A DNA stretch of 56,000 nt from Cryptomeria japonica (Eukaryota; Streptophyta; Pinopsida; Cupressales; Cupressaceae), in contig NW_026729270.1 of the NCBI RefSeq assembly GCF_030272615.1, positions 64,001-120,000 of the forward strand. Direction: 5' to 3'. Numbering within the stretch: position 1 is the first letter of the stretch; every line of letters starts with the position of its first letter. A model generated the notes under the pieces. The model worked only from the letters and a program-made list of their open reading frames with translations. It was not told the DNA's origin and made no database searches. The translations under genes and the position numbers were made by a program. Shown here piece by piece: positions 10,813-22,198 of the stretch.

Positions 10813-13601
10813 AAACACCAACAATATTTTTTTTTTTTTTTCAAAAACTGACTTTTGACTGTTTAACTTGACACATAGGTCACGCTTTGGCGCTTTTGTT
10901 CTCACTTTAGCACCATTGTAATTTTTATATTTTAGCACTATTGTCTTTACAATAGCGCTATTGTTGGTATATTAGCGCTTTTGTTTCTTAACTAGCGCTT
11001 TTGTCTTGTTGTACAAATCTTTTTTTATAGCACTTTTGTCCATATTGAAGTGCTTTTGTGTTAAGTAGCGCTTTTGTTTTCACACAGAGTAGTGCTATTG
11101 TAACAGAGCATTGTAAAAAATTTCCTTGTAACCGAAAAACCAAAAATATTAGGCTTCTGGAAGCCCCCCAGACGTGCGCATTTTACTAAATTATTCTCTT
11201 TTGTGCAGGTTTTTGACTAACCCCTACAATAGAATTTTTAGTATTTTTTAGCTTAGGAAGTAAATTTGTTTTTATTGCTAACTTTGTCTTTCAAGCTAGG
11301 ATAAAATAAACTCACTTTCTTTTTGGTTAAAAATAAACTACACTTTAATTTGGGTTTTAAAATTCACCACATCTTTCATTTGGAGCTCTAAAAAGAACCA
11401 CACTTGTTCAAAGTTAAAAGAAACCACAAAAACTCCAAACCAAACAAAAGTTGCTTTCTTTGCAAGATTAGGATTCATTTTCCTTTTGGTGCTTAAAATT
11501 AACAAAACAAAATTTTATTTCTTGCATCAAACTTAAAAATTCACAATCAACATTTTGATTTTGTGCAAGTTAAAAGGAATCCCAAATTTGTCAACGTTCT
11601 CAAAATTGATTTACTTCAAGCAAAAACATGTTCTCAATTCAGTTGACCAGGATTCCAAGTTCCTAGATTAACACAACATTTTGCCTTGAAGTTAAAAAGA
11701 ACATCATGGCTGTTGGAGCAACATCTCCAATTAGATAGAACATCATTGCAATGACAAGTTAAAAAGAACAAGTGTCTTTTGTGTTTGGCACACTTGTCCA
11801 AAAAAGAGTTGGTCAAGTGATCCTACTTCTAACACACACTATCCTCTCCCTTGGCTTTCGTGGTCCTAGGTGCAAGAGAAAACTGTTAGTAACACTCAAG
11901 TTTTAGCTTTTTAAAAAATTCCTGCCAAGAGACACATCACTCTTGGGAATAAACTCGCATAGTAAATCCTTCGAGCCTCCATAGAAATCAGGTGAGAGCG
12001 AAAGTTGTAACCTTGGGTATAGTTGTTCCTACAGTGTAACTTGCCGAAAGGACAAATGGGCCCCACCACAAGTTACAAGGCTCTTAAGTGAGTCACTATA
12101 GAATGAACTTATATCCAAAGACATTGAAAATTACTAAACACCTTTATGTAGTAGCCCACCCATTCTCTTGATTAAGGATATTTATGATAAATTATGTGCA
12201 AGAGCATAGAAGGTTTTGCTCCCAAGATACTCACCATACATATTTCCTTGACTAGAAACATATCTTTTTGAAAGGTTACTTGTAGCCCATTAAAAGTGGT
12301 GACTCCCTCATCATAAGGATCATCTATTTGTTATACTCTCGCAAGACTTAGTATATCACATCCTTACCTGCCATGATGGGATTCATAAGGTATGTAGTAC
12401 CAAAGTCGAAGAAATATCAAAATGTGGGCTGAAATTATCGCAACTGGCCATTTGACCTTAGGGATAAAGAGTGTTTGAAGTGTTTTTCATTTTGAGTCAA
12501 GACCAGTGCAAATTGAGCCGACTTCAGGCTTTGGAAGACGCCTATAAAAAAAAACATTTGAAAGAAAGTGTCATAAAAAGTTCAAAAGATTGGGTTGATC
12601 TAGACCCATACTTACTTGTGCCTTTTGAGGCAACATTCTTGTGTTTGTGTGCTTGCTTTGTTTTCTTGTCAAACAAACATCATAAAATCCAAAAAACCAA
12701 AACAAAGTATTCATCCAATACAAACATTTCCAAATAAAACAAAAGATAAAAAACCAAGAGCAACAACAAAAGTATCAAAACTATATGACCATTCTTCACA
12801 TCTTGAGAAAGAAGAATCTTCATCAAAACATCAACTTGAAGAAAAGACCATTGAGCTCAAAGGCTCTTATCAAAAGGAGGAAATTCTTCTATCTTAATAG
12901 ACAAATATTTGTCTCTCATAGAGATTTCTTGTGTCACATGCATCTTTACTTTCAAGAGAAATCAGACAAATTTGATCCAAAGTTATTAAACTGTAGAGCT
13001 TTTGCACAATATCGAGCTTTGAGTTATTAGAAAAAGAAAGGAGGCAAGATCAATCTTGTCTTCTTTCCAGACATTTGCATCACATATAACGTAGCTCGAG
13101 AAGAAGTACCAACTCCTGAAAGAGAAGAGGAATAATTTGTCCCATATGTGACACAAAGCTTTTATTAAAGTTAAAAATTTCATCTATATTATCATATCCA
13201 TATATCATCAACTCCGTTCCAACTCTCAAAACATCAAGAGGGTTTTGTCCTAAGTTCTATTTCGATATTGCTTGAATCAAACACAATAAATCACTTTTAG
13301 ATTGTCTCTTCATCTAGGATAAGCACATTCTAAGAGACATATCTACGCAAGTTAAAACTAGTCTATGAGTGAATCCTCTCATTACTAGGTAGTTAAGTCT
13401 GTAACACATTTCAGATTTCTCTAAACCTTATCACATCAAACCTTATAAAAAACAGCAAACAAATCGAGAAAGAACTTTGTTCACATCTACCTTTAAGTGC
13501 TAGAGATCCATATGCAACACACCACACCAACCATAAATCCCTCATTTCATCAACAACTCATCATCAATTTCACCCAATTTCAACAAAAACTTATAAATAA
13601 A
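10813..13601 (+). other. Long 5' leader of alpha family, copy 1
   Basis: About 2.8 kb lies between the PBS and the first gag-like ATG. It is nearly collinear with 53,828-56,000, with small gaps. It holds the AGCGCTTTTGT array and many short ORFs, but no recognisable protein. A TTG-initiated 93-codon frame at 12,616-12,897 recurs in the other copy, but its differences are almost all amino-acid-changing, so I do not call it a gene. The leader is unusually long even for this element group. Confidence 0.65.
10886..11101 (+). repeat. Array of AGCGCTTTTGT-type motifs in alpha leader, copy 1
   Basis: About ten copies occur just after the PBS: GGCGCTTTTGT, AGCACCATTGT, AGCACTATTGT, AGCGCTATTGT, AGCGCTTTTGT (three times), AGCACTTTTGT, AGTGCTTTTGT and AGTGCTATTGT. 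The variation is mainly at two positions (C/T after AG, and T/A in the centre). The array at 8,487-8,800 is its reverse complement. The second alpha copy has a shorter array at 53,903-54,060. Confidence 0.8.
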
Positions 13602-13670
13602 ATGGCTCATACCAGATCAAGATCTAGACAACAAGAAATTGAAGAGTTAGAGGAAGAAAATATAACGTAG
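13602..13670 (+). pseudogene. gag: Alpha gag, N-terminal fragment
   Basis: An ATG at 13,602 opens a frame of 23 codons starting MAHTRSRSRQQEIEELEEE. This resembles the basic then Glu-rich start of Tat-type gag proteins and stands where gag is expected, after the leader. The frame ends at a TAG, and within a few bases the sequence switches to an oppositely oriented frame. Only this fragment of gag is present. Confidence 0.5.
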
Positions 13671-13815
13671 CTCTGGAAGAATTTGCATGATCCTCATTAA
13701 AGAAATCTCCCAAATTAGGCTCCATCTCCTCGGTAATTAAACCTTGGGATGCCTTAATTCTAATGCTTTGTCTAACGGGGATAGGATAGGTAGGACTAAT
13801 AGTGGTAAAACTCAT
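13665..13815 (-). pseudogene. gag: Beta gag, N-terminal fragment (opposite strand)
   Basis: On the minus strand a frame starts at an ATG (13,815) with SPTYPIPVRQSIRIKASQGL and runs about 50 codons before entering the alpha fragment. It sits about 1.06 kb downstream of a beta PBS in the correct orientation, which is why I read it as the start of beta gag. I do not recognise a domain in it. The junction with alpha gag, at about 13,665-13,675, is a head-to-head fusion of two gag starts. Confidence 0.45.
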
Positions 13816-14876
13816 GCACTAGAGGGAAAATTTGAATTATGACTTATAGAACAAAGCTTACAAAATTGAGTAATGCAAAATTCAAGAAAATAATGATTAC
13901 ACAATTTGAACTTTGTTGGGGGAAGAGGATGACACAATTTCCAAAAATGAAAGGAAATTGGAATTTTAAAATTAGGGCCAAGGGAATACCACTTAATTTT
14001 AAAATCAGAATTTTTAAAATCAGGGCAGACTATAATTAACCTCTTAATTTTAAAAAATTTCTTGAAAGTTTAAATGTTGAATTTTGAAGGTATTTTCGAT
14101 TCTAGAGGGATCAAAAATTGATAAAATCAGCCAATATTTTGGATTTGGGCAATTAAATACAGTCATAACAGTCTCTCGAAATTTTGAGAAAAAAGTTGAG
14201 GACCGTGGCGGGAACGCACATGGTCCAACCAACTTTTCTTGAAACTTTCAAAGATGGATATTACAATGATTTTAAAGCAAACCCCCAAAAATTGGCCAAT
14301 TTTACGATCTCTAGATGGGCGGAATAAAGGTGCAAATGTCAAAATACGACCCTATTAGGGTTTTGAAGAAAAAGAGGAATTGAATTGGAATTTTGAAAAT
14401 GGTCAAACCTAATGGATAGGGACACCTTGGAAAATGCTTAGAAATCTGAATGTAAATGAAATTGATTTTAAATTCACACAAAATCCAATGAATTTTAAAA
14501 ATTAGGGTTTGATGACCTAACCACTTAATTTTGAAATTTGAAAATTTGAATTGTAGGATTGAAGACAAATGTGAGAGCAATAAAAAATTTGAAAATTAAA
14601 TGGAAATCCAATTTTTGCACAAGTTCAAGATGTTTTTTTAAAATTAGGGTTTTAACAAGTAACCTCTTAATTTTGTAAATTTTAATTACAAATTGAACAA
14701 GACAATGAGGAAATTGAATTTGATAAACAAAACAATTTTCAGATCTAAGATAACCACAAGCAATTTTTACAAATCACAAGTTCAATTTTAAATTTAAAAA
14801 CTAGGGTTTTTAATGATTTAACCACTAAGTTTGCAGAAAACTTGTAAATGAAAAATATGCAATGTAAGGAAAGCAT
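13816..14876 (-). other. 5' leader of beta element, copy 1
   Basis: About 1 kb of AT-rich non-coding DNA lies between the beta PBS and the gag-like ATG. It contains four or five loosely repeated segments built around AAAATTAGGGTTTT followed by a CTTAATTTT phrase (near 13,960, 14,490, 14,635 and 14,790), with a spacing near 150 bases for the last three. Confidence 0.5.
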
Positions 14877-14896
14877 GCAAGACGTCGTGTTCACCA
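14877..14896 (-). promoter_or_regulatory. Primer-binding site of beta element, copy 1
   Basis: On the minus strand TGGTGAACACGACGTC starts three bases after the LTR end. It matches the alpha PBS (TGGTGAACCC, then GACGTG-like) closely, so both families probably use the same kind of tRNA primer. It marks the LTR at 14,900-16,132 as a 5' LTR of a minus-strand element. Confidence 0.7.
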
Positions 14897-14899
14897 AAA

Positions 14900-16132
14900 T
14901 GTAATGGTGGGAAAATGGTGAATGATAAATCAAGAAGGAAACTACCCTTTCCCTCAGAGAGAGATGAGAATTTCGCTATCGATTACCATTCAAGCACTTT
15001 TCACCATTACATTAGGAAGAGGAGAGGATAATTCACTAGATTCAATCTCTCCACACAAAGATGGTAGATTGAATTTTGAATGAATGCGGAATGCTAAGTT
15101 GATCCCCTCTTTCTTGTTTGATTTGGAAAGGAAATTGATTGAATTATGTAGTACAAAAGTTGCAAAGAATTGATTATAACTTGAGATCGTAATATGGGAT
15201 GAAGTTGTGCACCTGGATCTGGCAGTAAAATGTTGAGACAAAGTCACCCTATGAATTTGAAAAAAAATTGACTGGACCATGGCAGGAATGTACACAGTTC
15301 TCCGGAAAATCCATGAAACGAAAAGGGTTTTTCTGCCTCTACAAATGGAGCCCAAATCCGAAAGTACAGTTGCACACCTGCAACCTACACACATAAAAGA
15401 GAGAAAAATGGGTTGGGATTGGGGGTTCTCCTTTAGGTCAAACCGTAGTTTTGGAATTAACCAAGTATTGAAAGAAACTACTTGCAAGTATATGTAAATG
15501 AAAGACTGAATTGTAAATCACCTCAAGGGAGGTTGTAGTAGCAATGTTGATAGAAGTTCTTGTGTGGAATTGAATGTTTAAATCAATCTCCTCTTCAATG
15601 GTTGAATCCTTGACTTGAATGCAACACCTAGCCTTGAAGGGAGACTTGAGAATGCTCAATGCTAGAAAAGAATGCTTCAATGCTTGATCACTTGTACACC
15701 AATCTTGTCCAACTTCCACCTATTGAACTCATACAAATGAGAGAGAGAATCCCCCCTTAAATACATGTTTGTGGATTTGAATTTTATCATGGGCTGACAT
15801 CGGGGGAGTTTCCTGCCCGATGCACAACCAACAATGTAACCCTAGGAAGGGTCTTGCCCCAAAATAGGGTAGGGACAAGGGCACCACACCTCTATCCTGG
15901 GAGGAAAAGGGTGCCACACCCCTATCCAAGGGGGGATATTGGTGCCACACTCCTATCCTACCCCTTTCTCCAAGGTAGAGTCTGGACAGGGTGATGCAGA
16001 GGCCAAGGAAGAAGCTCTTTTTGCAAGCCGAGCAATCTCCAGTCTCCAATCAGGCTAGAGGATTCAAGTTCACATGTGTGAGGACCCTAATGCAGTTGAA
16101 AATTGCTAGGGTCCCAATTTTATGAGACTACA
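14900..16132 (-). repeat. LTR of beta family, copy 1 (5' LTR, minus strand)
   Basis: The plus strand reads TGTAATGGTGGG at the left end and GAGACTACA at the right end. It matches 47,395-48,540 over almost its full length (about 90% or more by eye, with an extra segment of roughly 80 bases here). A TATA-like TATTTAAG on the minus strand lies at 15,756-15,763. The right flank begins TATAG, the same five bases that precede the other beta LTR at 47,390-47,394. Confidence 0.85.
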
Positions 16133-17990
16133 TATAGACTCCATTATGAAACACCCTTGCAATACCTTACACACAAAAACATTAAATTCATTAAAAAACA
16201 ACAAAGTGAATTTCTTTTTTACTTTTTATATATTAATTTAACGCTCAAAATTTAATTTGTTTGACCCACATATCAACTTATACATTGTAGTTCATGAAGT
16301 TAATATGGAAAGCATCAAACATATACAAATCAATCTTACTGTTGTTCAAAAAATTGAATTAAAAATTTAATGTCTTGCACCTGATTGACACTAGCTTTAG
16401 AAATGGCTTCCATTGCCGTGACTAATTAACCAACATATCATTGAGCATAAATTACATAAAAAATCCAAAATTTTTAAATCCTACAAAGAAACCAATGAAT
16501 CCAAACAAAAATGTACTCTAAAACCAGTTATTGTTATCAGTTACTTATATGAGTAGACTTCATTTCACATGATTTCATTCTATTTGGTTTCAATTAGTAA
16601 AATCAAAATCAAAATTGCTTACTATGCTTGTCCTAGAAACTAAGAGTAGCAATATCCAAAGATTCCAAAAGGCCTTCATAAATTATATTAAAGCTACTTT
16701 GACATATCTTCATGCCCCTTGAAAATGATTTTCTTAGAGTGGTCATTTAAGAGCTAACGGTACAGAACTGCAAAAATGCATCTTATTAAATTAGGCCTAG
16801 ATCATGTGGGACAACTGATGTTAATAATCTCCTTCCTAGTCACCTTTTCGTTGATGTTTTCCTTTATGAGTGCTTATTTTCAGCCACAATTATGCATGTC
16901 ATGACTTTTAATTCATTATTGTAATGTTTCATAAATTATGTTTGCGAAAATCATTTATTTTCAGATTTCTAAAAGTAGTTGACACCTTTAGTGTATTAGC
17001 TAATGTAGTGTTACTTTCTTCTTAAACCATTGAATCGTTCTCACGCATAATCATCTTGATAGCAGCACCTGCACTACATAATCTGCATACATCAATATTG
17101 CAATGGACCGGATTAATCTAATATTTTTCTAACGAAAGAGAAAGAGTTAACACACATGAGTAAATCACTTTGACTTTCATAAACAATCAGGGGTAATCTT
17201 TATTATTTGCAATAGTTGCAATAACACCAGAAAGTTATGGTGAGTGGTAAAATTGACTTACATCTCAATGGGTAGTTAAATCTTTCTAAATTTGCATAAT
17301 TATATATGTATTGAAAGAAGCCAATCTTATCTAGGGATATCCTTATCGCATGAAGTGATAATGTAATATGTCGATTGTTTTACCCATTCAATTTACTAAG
17401 TTTTTAACCCACAAGTGAAAGGAATAGATTACTCATATACAAGTAAATTTTTTTTTCCATTTCATACACAAGATGCATATTTGAAATGAATCCCATTTCA
17501 CTTTTTCCATTGCATCAAAATTCATATACAATATCATGTTCATAAATATATGAAAGCATTTATATTTTCATTCTCAAATTTCCATTTATTTTAGGAATGT
17601 TTGAGTATGTACATACAAAGCTTTTATGTTCTTAATTAAACATAAGAGAAACAAATGGTCCAGATGTCCTTGTTGACATACATCCTCAAATTTAAGCCAT
17701 GAATTACATGAGGAAGAGCATCACTCAAAGGTTTTTCCACCCAACCAAGACTTTGTAGTCCCCTATGCCTCTTCTAACTGAAGTAGTCAAACCCTTTAAT
17801 GGAGAGATTGGTTCGGTGACCTCATAATATTAGCTTGTGAACATATTATTATGTCCTGCATTTCTATAGTTACCATACATTGGCTACAACCTACATGTAT
17901 GACATTCCCTATCTAGTATGTAAACCTGAATCACAATGAATCGATAGTGTAGACAGTGTAGATAGTGGCAACCTACACTACTTTAGCCAA
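16133..17990. other. Unrecognised AT-rich DNA
   Basis: I see no coding frame of note, no LTR edge and no structural RNA here. The right side may already belong to the 3' LTR of the chromovirus, whose left end I could not fix. Confidence 0.4.
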
Positions 17991-19163
17991 AGAATTCGTC
18001 ATCTAGTACTTCAAGTGTGAGTCATATGTCCACTCGCTTCATTGTTGATTTTGGTATATTGACCATTTATTCATTCCCATAAAATTAATAACAAGGTGAT
18101 TAACTCTAGGATACTCCCATTCACAGATTATCTTAACCCCAGGATTAACGAAATCAATCATTTCCACACGCTAAAGATACAGAACATTAGACAACTTCTA
18201 ACATAGCTATTATATACATATACATATACCCAACCATAAAGGATAATAACAAGTTTCTATCAAATTCATGTATGCACATTCTACAAGTAAACATAAACCC
18301 AATCATTACTTCACTTAAGCTTCTAAAACATCTTTCCCTAAAATAATTGAGTTCAAATATATTTCAAAATAAAAGGAAAAGATAGAATCATCATGTCTAG
18401 ATTATAGCTTCCACAATGACAATAAATTCTAATCACAATCACATTGGCTTCACAACTTATCCACAATCATACATCGTCTCAAAACACTCAAATATAGTGA
18501 CTATCCTATTTCCTCACAAAAATTGAATAATCTCTCTCTCTTGCAACAATGCAGAATGATGAGAAAATGAAAGATAAGAGTAAAGGAAAGAATGATAATG
18601 AGTAAAATGCATAAAAGCATTGTTTCAAAGAAGGGAGAGGTCCTCTATATATAAACGAATTTGAGAAACTTAATGATATAATTAAGTTATCAAATTTGCC
18701 ACCTCTAATCCTTCTAATTCCACCACTATAGTCATATTATTTACTAAGCCTATATGTGGCTTCTCAATCAACTACAAAGTTGACACATATAAATTCCAAC
18801 TTCATTCTACTATGAATCACTCATAATTTACTAAGTCAAATATGATTAGTCATACTTATCACTTCTAAACAAATAGGTTTATAACTCTTATTAACACATG
18901 CTTATCAACTAAGTCCACCTTTACATTAGGCATAGCTTCTAACTATATTACCTATGATTGAATATTAATATATTTTCACATAACCAAATTTGACTTGCTA
19001 TGCCTAGCAAAGTTGTTCGACTTAGTCAAAATATCATAAAGACTGCACATTCATTCATTAGATTTACAATCAAGACAAATATATTCAAAACATATTCATG
19101 AGTTAAAGTATTTTAACTTAAAAAAGTAATAGTAAATAAGTAATAGGACAATGGGGTGTAACA
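17990..19163 (-). repeat. 3' LTR of chromovirus (left edge not resolved)
   Basis: On the minus strand the LTR opens TGTTACACCCC directly after a polypurine tract. A strong TATA box (TTTATATATAGAGG on the minus strand) lies at 18,643-18,656, about 510 bases into the LTR. The remainder is AT-rich. No second copy is in the window, so the given left coordinate is only a minimum guess. Confidence 0.6.
18643..18656 (-). promoter_or_regulatory. TATA box in chromovirus LTR
   Basis: The minus strand reads TTTATATATAGAGG, followed by a C/T-rich stretch. Position relative to the LTR start is typical of a U3 promoter. Confidence 0.55.
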
Positions 19164-19180
19164 TATTCCCCCCCCTTGTG
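19164..19180 (-). promoter_or_regulatory. Polypurine tract of chromovirus
   Basis: The minus strand reads CACAAGGGGGGGGAATA just before the LTR start TGTTACACC. It ends the internal region roughly 120 bases after the chromodomain. Confidence 0.75.
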
Positions 19181-19289
19181 AATCATGTCATCCATGATGA
19201 TTTGAAGGATCAAATATAGCATAAAGCATAAACTATAAACATAGTAGCATTGTTTTAAGAACTTTCAAATTCAAGAAAAACATGAGGAT

Positions 19290-20569
19290 TTTTTTTTCTT
19301 CATCTCAACATACTCCTCCCAAGTGGCAAAATCTTCTACATACTGATCCCATTGGACCTTGCATTGCAAAACCTCTCTATTATGAAATTGGAGCTTGCAT
19401 GTTCCAAGTACTCTAAGCAGATTTATTGTTACCACTCTTGGGTCCTATATACTAGCAAAGAATACCAATCAATTATATGGTCATCTCCTGGTATGTACCT
19501 CTTAAGATATGACACATGAAAAACATTTTGCATTTTGGCAAGAGCTCATGGCAATGCTATTCGACAAGAAATAGGGTTAGCTTTTTCAAGGATCTCGAAA
19601 GGACCTATGAAACATGGAGCTAGGTTGGATGACTTTCCAAACTTTATGGAAATCTTATGAGGTTTAACTCTCAACAATAATTTTTCCCCTATTGAGAAAT
19701 GTCTACGTACCTGCTTAGAATCTGCATAACACTTATGTCTATCATTAGCTTTTGCTAGCCTCTACTTAATTACCCCAACATGCTCCTCCATTTTTGATAG
19801 CATCTCAGGTCCAAGGATTATTGTATCCTCAAGCTTATCCCAACTTATAGGAGTTTGTAATTTCCTACCATACAATAATTCAAACAGAACCATCTTAATT
19901 GCAGAATGATAAGAATTCTTATATGCAAATTATACTAAGGGTAAGTAATATTCCCACTTGTATTACTGACCCATGGAATACATTGTTAGTAAATATTCCA
20001 ATACTTGGTTCACCCTTTGAGTCTTTCCATTAGTTTCCGTGTGATATGTTTAACTCATGTTCAACTGAGTCCAAAGCGAAGAAAAAAAGGTTTTCCAAAA
20101 CCTAGATATCACATGAGCATCCCTATCAGAAATAATCTTTTTGAGAATTCTATGTAACCTAAATACCTCTTGAATAAACTTTCTTTCTAGAACAAGAGTT
20201 CAATCAATTAAATTCACTAGAATAAAATGTGCTACCTTGGTAGGATTGTCCACTACTACTATAACACCATTATGCTTGTTCCTTGACATAGGAAGAACTT
20301 TTACAAAATCCATACTAATGACTTGCCATTTCCTTTCTAGAGCTTCATGAGGATAGAACATTCTTGTAGGGTGGTGATGTTTCTCTTTTACCCTTAGACA
20401 TTCTAAGCAACTTGCTACAAATATTGCAGCATCCCCTTTCATCCCTTTATATAAATACAATGATTTGACATCAACCAACAATTTAGTTACTTTGGGATGT
20501 CCATAATATGGTGTTCTATGAACTTCTTTCCATACCAAATTCCTTAGTCCCCCAAAGTTAGGTACATAT
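19290..20569 (-). pseudogene. pol: Chromovirus integrase and chromodomain, broken
   Basis: The zinc-binding region reads HRTPYYGHPK then CLECLRVK (20,510-20,400). The core starts at MDFVKVLP (about 20,305), with the first Asp, and VVVDNPTKVAHF. The second Asp and Glu regions are heavily decayed. Towards 19,700-19,450 the GPFEILEK and VFHVSYLKRY phrases of the integrase C-terminal domain can still be read. The chromodomain is seen as LQCKVQWDQYVEDFATWEEY (about 19,370-19,310). In living chromoviruses it directs integration to marked heterochromatin. Confidence 0.82.
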
Positions 20570-22193
20570 TGGTGCACGGCACCTAGCACTCCAAGAATAT
20601 AAGCTTTGATTTTCTTTGAGTTTTGTGTCTAATGTGTGATGTAATAATGCACCAACCATTTAGGACTCAGTAGAGCCATGGTTGAGTTGTCCAAATTTTG
20701 GTTTGAGTCAATTGTGATCAGGATGCTATTAACCTGAGAAGTGAGATGCTTAGGTAGTTCACAGGAAAAATACTCCAGATGAATGTATTCATGAACTAGG
20801 AGTAAATTGAGTTGTGTTTAAGTCTTTTAAGGTGTTTGAGGACCTTCAAGAATCTTAGAGTGCAATAGAATGCAAAAATTGCATCCTGGAGCAAAAGTTG
20901 TCAAAAGTTGTTGAGCAACATTTTGCAATTTCTTGCAAAAGTTGCATTTTTTGTTATGGGCGTTAGGTAGTTGGTTGAACCAACAAAACTAGTGGATATA
21001 AGCCAAATTTCACTTAATTGTACGGGTTGGAAGATTGGAAATGCAAGAAAAAGTTTTTGGTTTGTGAAGCAATCTTGTTTCCACCGGTTTTTGATAGTTT
21101 TGTCTTGTTTTCATTGCTTGTACAGTCCAGTACAGACTAGATGGTGTAAAATCATTTCCATATTTGTATGTTCATTGTATTGTCTTTCAATAAGGTTTAT
21201 TTTCAGTTTTGATTGTTCCAGGTTGTAAAGATTTCTCTCATTCTTTGCAACTAGGAGCAAAACCCTTGCAAGTAGGGTTTAAGAGCAAGAAATGGCTCTA
21301 GCCTAGGCATTATTTGATGGCACTTGTTGAAATAATTAATAATGATAGGTTAGATTATGTAAATAGTGTTGGAATAGGGTGTGTGATGTTGCAATTCTAG
21401 GAGGAGGAGAAACAATGAAGGCCTAGGCTCACCGTTGGGAGTAGGTGAGTTAGGATAGTAAGCAAAGTGCGATTTGTGAGCACTTGGAGATTGATACAGG
21501 CCCAAGTGGCATACATATGGAAATCCCTCAGAATGTCCTTGAATTTTCCTAAGGTTTTTAGAGCAGGAGTTTTGACTGGTGAAAGGTTCTAGACCAATTC
21601 TGTCAATCCACTCGTTAAGCCTAAAACCCCACAAAATAGTGTAGCATTGGAAACCACACTTGTATGGATAACCCAGATGCACTTTTATAGTATTGTATAT
21701 AAATTCCAAAAGGGTATCCAAATCCATTATTTATTCCTATGCTTGTTTGGGAATTTTTCAAATTAAACCCCAAAAACCGCTTAAGGAGGGCTAATGCAAT
21801 TAGGCCTATTTAGGTGCCGGTAGAGACCTAGAAGGCTTGAGAAACCATGGCGATGGAGTTGGGGAGTATTAAGATTCAAAACACAATGAATATACCTTAT
21901 TAATGCATTGGGAAACCAAATAAGAGTTGGTGTGTTAAGATCCTAGTAGGAGTGGTTAGAGCCCAGGAGAGGTGAGTGTGAGTAACTGAGGTGACAACCT
22001 CAAGTGGAGGAGTTGATTGTCCAGAAACCATTGGCTATACCTAGGAGGCAAGTCAAGAATGTTAAGACCTTGGAGGTCTCATTTTCATAACCCTTACCAA
22101 GTGCCATAGGAAGGACTTGAGTAGTAGTAGGGCTGAGTAGGACAAGTCACTCAAGAAGGTGAAACAAAGAAGGCTCCAAGACTCTCTGCATCA
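20570..22193. mobile_element. Solo LTR, 1,624 bp, inside the chromovirus
   Basis: The insert starts TGGTGCACGG and ends CTGCATCA, and is flanked by a perfect 5-bp target-site duplication CATAT (20,565-20,569 and 22,194-22,198). It lies exactly between the RNase H/linker part and the integrase zinc region of the chromovirus pol, and leaving it out brings the two parts back into one frame. It has no PBS, PPT or coding domains, so it is a single LTR left after recombination between two LTRs. Its family and orientation are not known to me. Confidence 0.8.
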
Positions 22194-22198
22194 CATAT

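Noticed and set aside
12616-12897. 93-codon ORF in the alpha leader, present with equal length at 55,538-55,819
   Set aside because: It starts with TTG, not ATG, and almost all differences between the copies change the amino acid. Equal length follows from overall similarity of the leaders, so there is no sign of protein-level selection.
13960-14820. Interstitial telomere repeats (TTAGGGTTT)
   Set aside because: The motif occurs singly about 150 bases apart inside a longer repeated phrase, not as a head-to-tail TTTAGGG array.
21350-21727. 125-codon minus-strand ORF inside the solo LTR
   Set aside because: It has no recognisable domain and lies in an LTR; length alone is not enough.
20589-22181. 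8-bp direct repeat CTCCAAGA as target-site duplication of a hAT-like insert
   Set aside because: The CATAT pair with TG...CA ends fits better and leaves the chromovirus frame continuous, while the 8-bp pair does not and has no terminal inverted repeats.
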